NCBI RefSeq assembly: GCF_964340395.1
Contig: NC_135563.1
Span: 24,026,809 to 24,070,308, forward strand
DNA from: Glandiceps talaboti
Taxonomy: Eukaryota; Hemichordata; Enteropneusta; Spengelidae
Length of the DNA stretch: 43,500 nucleotides
Direction: 5' to 3'
Both the position numbers and the translations under genes were made by a program. Below the pieces are notes generated by a model. It was not told the origin of the DNA. It ran no database searches and worked only from the letters and a program-made list of their open reading frames with translations. Shown here in pieces: positions 12,114 to 25,849 of the stretch (position 1 is the first letter of the stretch; each line of letters begins with the position of its first letter).

Positions 12114-13535
12114 ATTTGAAAGATGAGAAATGTTTACATTCCTCAAAATTTTCTTTAAATTATAGCACCCAAGCTCACTCAAAGAATAATCCAATCTCTA
12201 GACTCTCCATAAAAGAAATTGGCCATATTTTGCCTACATAAACCCTGGCATGCAATGAAGAGGTAATTCAACTGCATACATGTACAGAAAGAGTCCCATA
12301 TGAAATATTTTATCAGTTAATCATAATCAGATATGAAATAAAAAAAAGACTGGATTTAACCTTGTACTTTCAAGGTATTTTCACCTAGTTCTAGCTTTCA
12401 TTTTGATATATTTTTTTTAGTACTAATGTATTTTTTGTGAAACCATGTACCTTTGATGCATGTGTACATCATAGTACAATCATAGTGTACACAAAGTGAA
12501 AATGAAAACTGATAAAAATGAAAAATAGTTCAATTCTAAGAGTTTTAAAAGTTCCTATCACTCCAGTAGTTCAGTTTACAACTCATGGTATACGTCCTTG
12601 GCAAAAATCCAACTGGTTATTTCATCCCAGTGGTCTTGATGTGGTTGTATATTGTCAAAAGTTACATGCTACAGACGGCAGAGAAAACAACACACAACAG
12701 GATAAGTTAACTGTAAGAGATAATCTTTCGACCCTAGCAAGGTTACATTTCAAATGTGTGTAGCTATTTAACTTTTTAGTATACTTGATACCACTGAGAT
12801 TCTATAGAAAACACAAAATCAATATGGTCCAATGACAACCGATCAGCGATTGTAGCTACAGTCGTAGCATGGATGCCAAGCCAATAGTGCTGTCTAAACA
12901 GTCAGTTTTCAAAACCTTCAAGATTGCTCAGGCCAACATATATGGTAACTTTGATCGGACAAATACAATTATGAAAATGTTATTTAAAAGGTTCACTTGA
13001 ATGTGAATTTCATAGCTTGGGTACAGCTCAAAGTTGTGAATGTTGTTTTTTTTATTAAAATGTTATTTAATGGGGTATTTTAGTATTTCAAAAACACTCA
13101 ATGTCACACTTTTGAATACAAATGTAAAGTATAAAATTGTAAAAAATCTGAAATTTTTTTCACTCGCGTTAAAAGCAGGCACCTAAAAAGACACCAGCAT
13201 GGTGGACTTCAGCTTGAACAACAAACACAGAAAGGCAGAGAATTGTATTCCTCTGTTAGTAAATTAAAGCTTTCTATTATACATAAATGGTTGCCACCTG
13301 TGCTTCAATCACTTAGCAGCTTTGTTATCAAACTTAACAAATTCTTAAAGTTGCCCTCAGGAAATTTTGTGTTTAAAGTTTGAAAAGAAGAATAAAATAA
13401 AATATAATGTTACTGGTACTTAATAGTCATGTCTATGTTGTCCGCTCTAAAACACTTAAAAATTGACTACAAAGATACCACGATTGATTATAAAATGTAA
13501 TTCATCAATATGAAATAAATAATAATTTGGCTTAC

Positions 13536-13652
13536 GAGCATTATTTTGGTGTATAGAGCCTCCTGAGCCTCGACTTCCACTCCGTGGCGGCATAACTATC
13601 AATGTATCAGCTAAGCTCTCAAGACGGCAGTACTCTATAGCACTGTTGCTAC
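13536..13652 (-). CDS. Gene A, coding exon 3 (Ser/Arg/Gly-rich)
   Basis: The minus strand shows the acceptor gtgttcacag, a 117-base open exon, and the donor gtaagc. With two leading bases and one trailing base it encodes 38 residues beginning SNSAIEYCRLESLADTL, then IVMPPRSGSRGSGGSIHQNN. The second half is basic and low in hydrophobic residues, typical of a disordered linker with possible phosphorylation sites; the first half could be a short helix. The exon is richer in G+C and CpG than the AT-rich introns around it, which supports real coding sequence. It fits the phases of the exons at 19656-19706 and 7595-7634. The intron upstream is about 6.0 kb and the one downstream about 5.9 kb. I do not recognise the family. 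Confidence 0.7.
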
Positions 13653-15036
13653 CTGTGAACACAGTCTATTATCTTAAACAAATGGCAAATAAATGAGAGC
13701 CTATTGTGTGCAAGTATGAGAACGTGTCTGCATACTTTACACAGTGGAAGTTTAAGAGCCAATTATGTCTTCAGTTACTTGGTTACTATAACAATGACCT
13801 TTCTCCTACGCAGGTGTCAAGTTTCATTGGATTACATGTATGAGGACTTGTCAAACATTTCATGAATAATTGAAAACCATATTAGTTTATATGAAATATT
13901 CATGTAGCTGTGTTTATGATATTACATTATTTTTAATTATATTATCATGTATTATGTTTTCTGGTTTGGAAGCTTTCACTTGACTTGAAAGAAAAAAACA
14001 GTAATTTCAAATTGCAACTCACAAAACAGTCCCAAAATTGAACCATGTTAAGAAAGCAAACCTTGTCTTGTACATTGAGTACATCTGTACACAGTCAAAG
14101 AACACCTGCTTATCACATTTCTGACTATTTTTCTCATTTGTTCTGCAAACATAATGCTGAGTCACTATATGAACAACATCTTATCATTTGAAATATTTCA
14201 AGTTATCAAAATGATATAAAGATCTAGATAAATATTTTATTAATTGTTACACAAAACCATGATGAAATTCAACAATTTCAATGTATTTGAAAAATGACAT
14301 TTTATAACTCATAAAAATATATCCAACATGTCATGATTTTCAAAACAGGAGTTTGTCACAATTTTACATAAATAAATATATATACATATACATTTGTAAA
14401 TATGATTTATTCATTATTACTGTGAACAAGTGGGTTGTGACCTCTAATATGTATAGCCTCTGCTAAAAAAAAATTTTTGTGGCACAGCAACTCATATTGA
14501 TAAAGACTCAAAATTCCATGTAAATGTATAATAATAAATCTCAAATAATTGTACTAACTTTAATAATAAAATTCTTTAAAAAAATAAATAAATATGAATT
14601 AGTGCAAGTGAATATCGACAGTCTATTTCATCTGTTGCAAGGTACAAGCATTAGACCTGTGACTTTGAATTTAAATCATTAACATGTATTAAATTGCATC
14701 AATTTTCATTTCAATCAAAACAATGCCATCAAAATAACCTTCTCTACTTCAGTTTCATAATTTTCTTTTGCCGGTTAAATTATAAAAACTCACAATTACT
14801 TTTTGATAAGGTGGACGTGGTAATGTGGTAAAATTGCAAAAATAAGTTCTGCATGAATTTCCTGTGAACTAAATATCATTTTATATTCTAATGATGAAAT
14901 CATAAATACTTATCATTCAGGACATGAAATATTTATTTCAGAAAAGGCAATTACTTCCAGGGTGATGAAAATTCTCTTTTTTTTTCAAAGTATTAAGTCA
15001 CCAAACTGTATACCATTCAGTAGACTGTAAGCTCAC

Positions 15037-15096
15037 TGGCATCCTCTGGGGGTTGGCCGATGTGTGAAGACACCTTGTCATGGTGTACCTTACAGA
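15037..15096 (-). CDS. Gene A, possible 60-base cassette exon
   Basis: Inside the 6-kb intron between exons 2 and 3 is a G+C-richer island. On the minus strand it has an acceptor-like end (cctgaattgttag) and a donor (GATGCCA then gtgagc). The 60 bases are open in the phase needed to sit between exons 2 and 3 (two leading, one trailing), encoding CKVHHDKVSSHIGQPPEDA. Insertion or skipping would keep the frame. The polypyrimidine tract is weak and another frame is also open, so this may be a piece of an old repeat. Confidence 0.25.
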
Positions 15097-15935
15097 CTAA
15101 CAATTCAGGTGCATCCAAAATTCCACAATTTTATCCTTTTGAAATTTGGAAAAAAAATTCAAAGCCTCAATATCTGTAACCTTTGATATTTTTCATTGAT
15201 GTTTTAAATATATATCAAACATTATTTTAGAATTGGGTCAATTCTCCTTAATAGCTTATGATGCTCATTGATGGCACTCTGTACCCTGGCTTGATGTCCA
15301 TGTGTAAACAGTACAAATAAACATTTGAACTACTTAATCCTATTTTTGTATGTCATCAAATTATAGGGTTATAATTCATAAGGTGTTGGTAGAGTTTGAT
15401 CACTTGGCAATGTGTTATAAGAGATTTTTTTCAATTGGTGACTGATCTAATATTTTGAAGATTGATGCTAAGAAACAAGATAAGAAGAAAATAAAGAAAC
15501 AAAAATCTGAGGAAAATGTAAGAACATTAGATGTGTTGATATAGGAAGTATTTAGCCAAACTAGAGTCAAAGGTCAAAGTAGAAGATAAAGGTATGGTGA
15601 ATTATATGCAGAAATATGAATCTGAAAATACAAAATGTAGCATTGCAAACAAATGATCTTATTCCGATTATTGTGGAGGCAACTTGGCAAGTGATTGTTT
15701 CCATGACTACCACTGTATTTATACGTTACAATATTGTGACAAACCAAACATAATGGATTAGTCTAGACTTTTAAAAGTCATACCACTACATGTGTATGAT
15801 AAAGCAGTTTTATTGTCAATTCAATACCAAAGACTTGTGAATATAACCATATCTTATACTCAGTGTGGGACCTGTGGTTGAATTTTACAAAGTATTATTA
15901 TAGTCTTTTCCTTAACATACTGTATGTTCCTGTTA

Positions 15936-16115
15936 TTATTACCCCTTTGCTATGTGTACCTATTTTTGTTGTTATTACCCCTTTGCTGTTTGTACCTATT
16001 TTTGTTGTTATTACCCCTTTGCTATGTGTACCTATTTTTGTTGTTATTACCCCTTTGCTGTTTGTACCTATTTTTGTTGTTATTACCCCTTTGCTGTGTG
16101 TACCTATTTTTGTTG
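15936..16115 (+). repeat. 36-bp minisatellite, 5 units, two alternating types
   Basis: Units start TTATTACCCCTTTGC at 15936, 15972, 16008, 16044 and 16080. Types with CTATGTG and CTGTTTG alternate (A-B-A-B), and the fifth is a hybrid CTGTGTG. Because 36 is a multiple of three and the unit has no stop on this strand, all three plus-strand frames stay open and mimic hydrophobic repeat proteins. Confidence 0.95.
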
Positions 16116-16117
16116 TG

Positions 16118-16428
16118 GTGGTAAGTTGGGATAATTAGGTGGTAAAAATAAGTTGGGATAATTAGGTGGTAAAAATAAGTTGGGATAATTAGGTGGCAAG
16201 TTGAGATAGTTAGGTGGTAAAATAAGCTGGGATAGTTAGGTGGTAAAATAAGTTGGGATAGTTAGGTGGTAAAAATAAGTTGGGATAATTAGGTGGTAAG
16301 TTGGGATAGTTAGGTGGTAAGTTTGGATAATTAGGTGGTAAGGTGGGGTAATTAGGTGGCAAGTTGAGATAGTTAGCTGGTAAAATAAGCTGGGATAGTT
16401 AGGTGGTACAATAAGTTGGGATAGTCAA
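16118..16428 (+). repeat. 21-28-bp minisatellite, ~12 units
   Basis: AAGTTGGGATAATTAGGTGG with or without an inserted TAAAAAT or AAAT. About a dozen units with AATT/AGTT and GGTGG/AGCTGG variants. It abuts the 36-bp array with a shared GTGGTGG junction. Confidence 0.95.
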
Positions 16429-17248
16429 TTGTGTACATGTATTATGAAATGTCTTCAGTCCATTGAGTTGAAAAAATAGAGATATAGGTACATATACATG
16501 TATGTACACGGAAACCATAGCAATGTACTGAAGGGAATGGAACACACCACAAAACTTCATAAAAATTGTTGACAGGGTATATAAACAGTCTTATATCAAT
16601 GGGGATTAATGTTTTGATCAAATGCCCTTTACCATCTTTATACCAGGAGTTTGTCAAGGTGAAACAAAGTGATGCTAAGTATTAGAAACACCTGTGTTCA
16701 TCTCTTATGTACCTTACCATGGTAAGCTGTGGAACACCTTCAAGAATGCGAAAATAGTGAACTCACTCTAACAACCAGAAAGAGCAAAACCAATTATACG
16801 TTTGAATGGGATCATTGTGTTCGCAGCTTGTGTAGAGGGGAGCCATTACATGAAGTAAAAGCATGCTTGGTTGGTATGAATACACAGCATATCACTTCAT
16901 TTTGATTTGCCATGAATAAACTATTCTGAGTGCACCGTTATTCAATCTATGAGTCATGAGTGGTATACACTTTACTTGGTATACTATAGGGTGGTGGAAA
17001 ACACTAAGTGATTTCTATACACAATTACAGTAACTGTTGAATCCTTCAGAATTAAGATTCAGTATTGAATTGAATACAAACTTAGCTGACTATCTAATCT
17101 TTGCTTTATTTAGCTGTCAACTTGCCCGTGTAAAGGGGAGCTGACAGTCAAACATTCATTGAGCTAACTGAATAGTAGCCCACCTTTATCAGATAACTTA
17201 CTTACATGTACCCTGTCAATTCTTATACATTGAGATGGAGCTGGAGGT

Positions 17249-17286
17249 GGGGTGGGGTGGGGTTGGGTGGGGGTGGGGTGGGTGGG
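17249..17286 (+). repeat. G-quadruplex-type G-rich tract
   Basis: Eight runs of three to five G separated by single T or TT. The plus strand satisfies the G3+ N1-7 rule many times over. It lies in the gene A intron, so the G-rich strand is the non-template copy relative to a minus-strand transcript's complement (the RNA would be C-rich here). Confidence 0.85.
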
Positions 17287-18849
17287 CTAGTAGGTATACC
17301 AAAGCTATATTAGTCTACAATATTTCAGTCATCTGTACATTATTTCAACATTTAATAGACAATACAAATACAGAAAATATATTTTCAATATACAGTAGAG
17401 TGTTGATTTCATTATATCTTGTAATTAATAATGTTTGGAGGTAAAAATGTACAAAAAAGGAACAAATGATGTTCAAGGAGGATGAAGACCATAATATCTA
17501 TGTCTGTGTGTCTGGTGAGGTATCTTTACCTACATGTGTTGTATTTGTCTATCTTATGGTGGTACTGTTTGCTACTAATGGCACCCTTTGTCTCTTTAAA
17601 AAGAATGTTATAACAAATCTCCACTGGTTTTTATGTTTAAGATGAAAATAAGGAAAATCTGATTATACCTCAAAGCCTCAAGAGCTGTATTAAACTAGAA
17701 TTAGGACTAAAAATAATTGTTTGGTTCTGGTTACCAGACCCCACCTAGCTTTTCACTGCCGACTCTAAACTTTTTTTGATGTATTCAAGAAAAAAATGAT
17801 AAAATTGCAAAAATTGTGTGAAGTCGCACAAGAAATAGTGGATGCGGAAACTGACATCAACTTAAAAAGACAAAATAAAACTATTCTTCCCATCTGTAAT
17901 GGCTGTACATCTGATAGGAAGAAACTAATAACACAGAGACCATATGGAAAACAATGGAAAACCTGAACTAGACACTCACACAGAAAATATATATCATAAA
18001 ATAAAATAACAATTGAAATCTACCTACCCCACCTATTCTATAAAATTGAGCGTAATTGGAACCACACGATTTTTTAGGCCTTATCATTTGCAGTCTTAGT
18101 TTTTACTTATTTACGTGGTTCTAATTGCTGAAATGTATCATTCCCACAATTCATAATTTGTTGACAATGAGATTATATGGTCTAAACTGTTTGTTTACAC
18201 ATGGCTATCAAGCCAGGGTACACAGTACTATTACTATTAACGAGGAGCAGCCATGTAACTTATTGTAAGGAATAAACCGTTTCCAGTCCTAAAGGGTAAA
18301 AATACACTATAGTTGCAACAACTGTGACATTCTATTGTAGTATGAGGGACTTCTCGTCCAAGCCAAATATCGTCAAGATATAAAATCTGACCACCCGGGA
18401 GTTAATCCTGCTTACAGTATGTGACTGTAAAGTATGTGACGTCTTTTTGATGACGTGTACAAATAGGGTACAATTAGCACCCATTTAGCCGTGTAGGGTC
18501 TATGATTTAGCAGTGTACATAGTCACTGTAGTATTGTGTCAAAATTACTAATCAACTCGTCTTCACTTCCTCAAAAAACATGCTGGGTTGTTCACCAAGG
18601 AGGTATAACCAACGTACATCTTAAAAATATCCCACAGTTTTCAAATATGATTGATAAAATCACAACTCGCGTTCTTCACAGTGCCAAAACAACGGATAGT
18701 GCCTGGTGAATCTCGAAATGTTCCTAGGATTGTTTCTAATATTAACATCAAAGTTCTAGTCTTCATAAACATACAGTCTGTACAATGTAATACTAAACGC
18801 AATGTTATTATTTTCCAATCTCCTTCTATACAGATTTTACTTTAGGTAT

Positions 18850-19655
18850 TTGAGTAAGTTTGAACGCCAGCCCCAACAATCGCTATTGTGATACAACACA
18901 CACCAGTACTTTCAAGGACTTGAAATCTCGTGTTGGTCACTGAATACTGTATCGAAGTCGTAACGAAACGCACGAAAAACTGCTTTTTCTTCCTGTAAAA
19001 TGATTTCCACTAGCTGAAGAGCTCGGTTCACTCTAGCTCTAAATGTTATTGTTCGGATTATTCAAATTTTTAATTGAAACATGTACGTCCATCTCCAATC
19101 ACTTGGTAGTTTCGTTCATGTTAAACATTTTACACTGTACCATTTTCCGTCTCGCAAAGTTTTATGCATCGCAGATTTTAAATTTAGAACGTACACCTCA
19201 GTCCAAACGCCATTTGAATCTAGAGGGACTTTGTTTGAAAGCACGTACAAAATTGAGATTGTGAACCGACACTGGCGACAGTCGAAAATTTAACAAATTC
19301 AACATATTAAGATTCTGATTATACCTTGAATACCATGTTTATCTTTGCGAGATAGAGGCAGCACTGAGTTGGAACAGTGACCGAATTAAAGGCCAGGTGA
19401 TAGTTACCCCCACATATGAACATGATTTTACGGGATGACAAATGTACGCAAACTGGCCGACAGCAAAGTCGTCATATCAACAAGCGACAGCCCATGAAAA
19501 TTAATGAAACACACACAAAACGAAGTACCGCGTACCAGTGTACCGGTGCGGACGTCCTCCCGTGTAAGATGGCGTCAGGTGTTACTATTACATGAATAGG
19601 TACTGGTTTGTTACCACATCACGTTACCAGGTTTTCGTCGCCTAGAAAACCTTAC
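18850..19655. other. CpG-bearing DNA downstream of gene A exon 2, no exon assigned
   Basis: More CpGs than the introns to the left, for example around 18950-19260 and 19440-19580. AAGATGGCGTCAG near 19567 on the plus strand matches a YY1-like initiator, so a divergent transcript is possible. No coding exon is evident. Confidence 0.3.
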
Positions 19656-19706
19656 CTGCTGGCACGAATTCGGCATTATATAATGGGATAGACTTAAGCT
19701 TGATGC
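19656..19706 (-). CDS. Gene A, coding exon 2
   Basis: On the minus strand an acceptor ending tttgtcgcacag precedes a 51-base exon that ends GCCAGCAG with the donor gtaagg, a near-ideal site. Read with two leading bases and one trailing base it gives IKLKSIPLYNAEFVPA with no stop; both junction codons become glycine (G+GC, G+GT). The length is a multiple of three and the phase matches the exon before (ends with one base) and after (begins with two bases). The intron to the start exon is 433 bases. The same 51 bases are also open in phase 0, but that frame would not fit the neighbours. No domain is recognised. Confidence 0.65.
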
Positions 19707-20139
19707 CTGTGCGACAAATTCAACACTATTGACACATTAAAACAAATATAACCCAAAAAAATGCCGATTACCTGTTCCGTGCCAACTGTGACTGCCCAGC
19801 TTATAATAGCACAGTGGACAACAGTATAGTTGCTCTCGCAACTACGGCCAGAGGTCGGCGAACAAAGCAGTAAATCATGACATAAGAGCCCCACGAACGT
19901 GAACTGATGACAACTTACTGGCGGTTTGTGATGGTGAAATGTGTTTATATTTACAAAGTTGCAAAGCCCGAAATATATGTAAACAATTCTTGTTCTATAA
20001 CTTTCTCCGTCCATGTTGAACAGGAGACAATAATAGCTTCGAAAGTTATGAATTTACTTTGCCAAAATTTACCTCATTTTCCATTGATATTTTTAATATT
20101 TTTAAAATATGAAAATTCAAAAGATGGAAATATACTTAC

Positions 20140-20155
20140 CCTGAACCGCAGCCAT
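20140..20155 (-). CDS. Gene A, first coding exon (start MAAVQ)
   Basis: The minus strand carries ATGGCTGCGGTTCAGG followed directly by the donor gtaagtata. The ATG has a strong context (ACA before it, G after it). It encodes MAAVQ and leaves one base (G), so the next exon must begin with two bases; the exons at 19656-19706 and 13536-13652 both do. The frame is also open upstream to an ATG at 20332, so a longer N-terminus of about 59 extra residues, rich in Arg and Ser with a GRGGKT stretch, is possible. A pyrimidine-rich acceptor-like site (ctccttttag) just above 20220 could instead make 20140-20220 an internal exon with mostly untranslated sequence. The block around it has many CpGs compared with flanking DNA, as expected near a promoter. 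The product is unrecognised. I am fairly sure of the donor, less sure of the start. Confidence 0.6.
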
Positions 20156-22300
<2,145 letters not shown>

Positions 22301-22310
22301 AAATTAAGCG

Positions 22311-22400
22311 ATGTTGGTAAGATTTTTGTCGAGCCGGACGATACAATATAACAATGTTGGTAAGATTTTTGTTGAGCCAGACGATACAATGTAACAAAGT
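22311..22400 (+). repeat. 43-bp direct repeat, 2 units
   Basis: ATGTTGGTAAGATTTTTGT at 22311 and 22354. The second copy has TpG or CpA where the first has CpG, in two places, as expected from methylation decay. Confidence 0.8.
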
Positions 22401-22419
22401 TATTTCAGTAAACATTTGC

Positions 22420-23545
22420 TCGAGCCAGAAAATGATGTTGAACAGTGTAAGATTTTTACTGAGACTGGTGACGCTTTATTTCAGGTTAACTGTCTTCTAT
22501 TGTATAAATATAACGGACGATATTTTGGTTACCATACATTTTGAAAAAAAGCACACCCTTATGTATAGGTCACCAAATCTAGGTCAAGAAGTCTCAAATA
22601 GCTCATTGTCATGCTGCACGGACCTACACGATGATTTGCCCTCGATTAAGATGTAATGTGTCCTATTTATGTGCCAATTTATACACTAGCTTTAGTCGAC
22701 AGTGGGGTCTCATTAGTTTCACACTCGCTTAAACTCCAGAACACATAGACTCGTCCTAGACTCCCGGTAAAATCTCTCCATGACACTCGACATATGAAAC
22801 AACTTTGCTGAAATCGATGAGAATATTACATTGATCTGTTTTCGAAGTACACTTTGGCACATAACTTGACAGGACACTGTAACCTTTATCTTCAGTGAAT
22901 TGTAAAATAGGACAGAAAGCAACAACTCCTCTACATGGTCACCGTCGAAACACTTACAAAAATGAAAAATAAAACCTGTATACTCAAATACAATTATTCT
23001 GTTCGTTGTCAATATTTGCATACGTTTCATTCCAGATAAATGAGTATTGATAATACCTGTTCAATTTAGAAATAGAATCCATATCTCAATGGCCCAAGTC
23101 CGACTTTACATGTACTTTGCATTCCTGTATCGATTTCAAATTTCAGTCTAGGTTATAAAAGACTCTCTGGATGGAAATGTATTAATTTTCATATTGAAGG
23201 GTTTTGTAGTTTTTGGCGACACATCGAAGAACACGTGCCTATTTCGTGTATCTTGTATCTTGTATCTTGCCCGGTCAGTGCAATGTGAATGGTTTAACAT
23301 CAACACTGAGGGCGCAATGTCAATAAACCCGTCACAATAATCCATCACCTTTTCTTTTACTTTATTTCCGCAGTCATTATGAAAACAATGGGGAAAATTA
23401 TGCTGAACAAATTTCAAGTATTCCCTACCGTTGAGAGGATGTTACAGGTATATCCATAATGATGAAAATAAATATAATTATAATCTCTGACTTCCTATTC
23501 ACGTGCCAGTATTACAAGTACTAGGCTGGGGTCGGAATTTACGGC
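22420..23545. other. Intergenic DNA, no gene seen
   Basis: Several 90-105 codon frames on both strands but none with recognisable content or paired splice sites. A G13 run is at 23546-23558. Confidence 0.4.
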
Positions 23546-23895
23546 GGGGGGGGGGGGGATACATTATGTCCCCCTCCCACGCTAAGTACTTTTTGTGAAG
23601 ATAAGGACATGTGGGAGATCAATTAGGGGCATGAACATTACATCATCGAATGCCATAGGGTACTTGAAAATTGTCTTCAATACCAAAATCTTACTTTCAA
23701 TATATTATTATACAACTGTATGGCTATTTTACCTATACTTTAACTTAAACAGAGTTATTTTGGCAGACACACACATTCACTTGGCTATCGACTGACTCAC
23801 AATTAAATGTATGTAGGTATTAAATGAAGTGAACAATTTTGCAAACGTACAAGGTAAACGACTGCTCCTGAGGTTTGAATGTTTAAAAAGGTCTC

Positions 23896-24021
<126 letters not shown>

Positions 24022-24461
24022 CACAAATACGAAATACATTTGCACGGCTGTCACCCACCTCATTACTGAAGATAGAGTTGATAAGTTATTACGGCGAAGC
24101 CGTGGGAAATTCTTTAATTTACTCTGTAAACTACCGCTCCCGAGGTTTAATTTGGTTCAAATCATGAGCAAACTGTTTCGGTCCCCACCCCTTCCAGACC
24201 ATCAGAATTTTCATGCCCCCCTTTGAACCCTTAATTTTTTTCATGCCCCACAAATTTCCCGGCCTCCCAGCCTTAGTACTTGCAACAGTCGTCTGATGCA
24301 CATGCACATTATGTGGTCCTATGCTACGAAAACCTAGCCTGTATCTATTAAAGGGAAGCTCAAACAAACTATGTATCTGAGCAGAAATTTACAAGATTTA
24401 CATAATACCTTTCCTCAGTCGAACTTTCGTCATTACTTTAGAATAAAAAGTACGTACTACC

Positions 24462-24658
24462 TGCAACTGTGTAGTTTTGGTGGTTACTTTTGTTTAAAAG
24501 GGTATAGTCTGTAACTGTATGGTTCTTGGTGGTTACTTTTGTTTAAAAGGGTACAGTCTGTAACTGTATGATTCTTGGTGGTTATTTTTGTTTAAAAGGG
24601 TACAGTCAGTAACTGTATGGTTCTTGGTGGTCATATTTGTTTGAAAGGGTACAGTTAC
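24462..24658 (+). repeat. 49-bp tandem repeat, 4 units
   Basis: Unit: GGGTACAGTCTGTAACTG, TATGGTTCTTGGTGG, TTACTTTTGTTTAAAA, period exactly 49 (TGGTTA at 24481, 24530, 24579; TGGTCA at 24628). Related single copies occur near 1245-1325 (minus), 4250 and 43360. Confidence 0.9.
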
Positions 24659-24785
24659 CGTTATTCACTGATTTTTTATCCTTCCACGTGTACTTGATTT
24701 AAAAAAGCTGTTAAAGGAGACAAATAATGGGGAGGCTGGGAAATAAACAAGGTTAGGAGCTTCCCAACTCTTGGAACAATCTCCA

Positions 24786-24845
24786 CAAAATCAATCAATC
24801 AGTCTGTGTCTGTCTGTCTGTCTGTCTGTTTGTTTGTTTGTTTGA
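24786..24845 (+). repeat. Compound TCAA/TGTC/TTTG microsatellite
   Basis: Tetranucleotide runs in series: (TCAA)2-3, (TGTC)5, (TTTG)4. It lies just beyond the gene B stop codon on the minus strand, so probably in its 3' UTR. Confidence 0.9.
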
Positions 24846-24875
24846 ATAAAAAGCCGGAGTCAGTTTTTCCAATCT

Positions 24876-24964
24876 TTATAACGCCATTTTAGAGAGCTCG
24901 GGATCGCCGGGTGTAGGGTTGATGAAAGCGACTTTCTTGGTCCCCTGAGCATAACGAAATGCAG
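24876..24964 (-). CDS. Gene B, terminal coding exon
   Basis: On the minus strand the acceptor ctaattttatcttag is followed by two bases completing a codon, then 28 codons and TAA. The peptide starts AFRYAQGTKKVAFINPTPGD and finishes PELSKMAL, which reads like real protein: mixed polar and hydrophobic residues with a PTPGDPEL turn. The exon is clearly richer in G+C and CpG than its flanks. The upstream exon at 26025-26068 leaves a single A, which joins CT to give Thr. No AATAAA is seen close downstream on this strand; the sequence runs into the TGTC/TTTG microsatellite. The family is not recognised. It could be a stray pseudogene fragment, but it is intact at the splice site and stop. Confidence 0.55.
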
Positions 24965-25146
24965 CTAAGATAAAATTAGCCCAACCTATGTCCCGCTTTA
25001 ATGTCAACTCATACGACAATCAACGTTTTCAATAACCCTATTAATATGTCATTATCTGAGGTATTTGCCTTCTAATGATGAGTTGGCGTGGGAAAATTGT
25101 ATGCCATTTTCGGTTCACGTACCAGCATAAACGACCATATGTTTGC

Positions 25147-25487
25147 TTAATATTAAATAACATATTTGAAAATGAGGTCGCAAATCGTGGTCATCCAAAA
25201 GCTCATATACCTTTTATTAAATATTTACAATGCATATGTTTTGGCGAGTTGCCAGGTATAGGTAATGAATGTAACTCAATTATAATTTACAGTAAAAAAT
25301 ATCGGGGACTGTCGTATTAATATTAAATAACATATTTGAAAATGAGGTCGCAAATCGTGGTCATCCAAAAGCTCATATACCTTTTATTAAATATTTACAA
25401 TGCATATGTTTTGGCGAGTTGCCAGGTATAGGTAATGAATGTAACTCAATTATAATTTACAGTAAAAAATATCGGGGACTGTCGTAT
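25147..25487. repeat. Perfect 170-bp tandem duplication
   Basis: 25147-25316 is repeated without any difference at 25317-25486. The unit starts TTAATATTAAATAAC and ends GGGGACTGTCGTA. It lies in the last intron of gene B. Full identity means a very recent duplication or an assembly artefact. Confidence 0.95.
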
Positions 25488-25849
25488 CGCCTTTAATAGT
25501 GCATTTCATCCAACACATTTTCGATGTAAATATTACAAATAACAAAAATTAGGTTTTGGTCGTAAAAATGATCTGTTAAAGTTACTACTTCATATGTGAG
25601 CACAATAAAAGCTCATCTGGACAAAATTACTCCTGCTAATGTAAATATTTTGAGAATTTCTTAACGTGTGTAATTTCCTGCTTACTTGAAACTATCACAT
25701 TAAACTGAAAAGTGCATTTTCTTCTTATGAATTATTGAACTTAGTGCTATTTACTAAACTAATGAGACGTAAAACGTTGTAAAACCACTAATAATTCTCT
25801 TACTATCCCTAGATTCTTTGTGGTAACTTGACGAAAGAATTCGTCACGG

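Noticed and set aside
15863-16138. Hydrophobic repeat protein of 91 codons
   Set aside because: The 36-bp minisatellite is open in all frames; no splice or start support and no non-repetitive coding flank.
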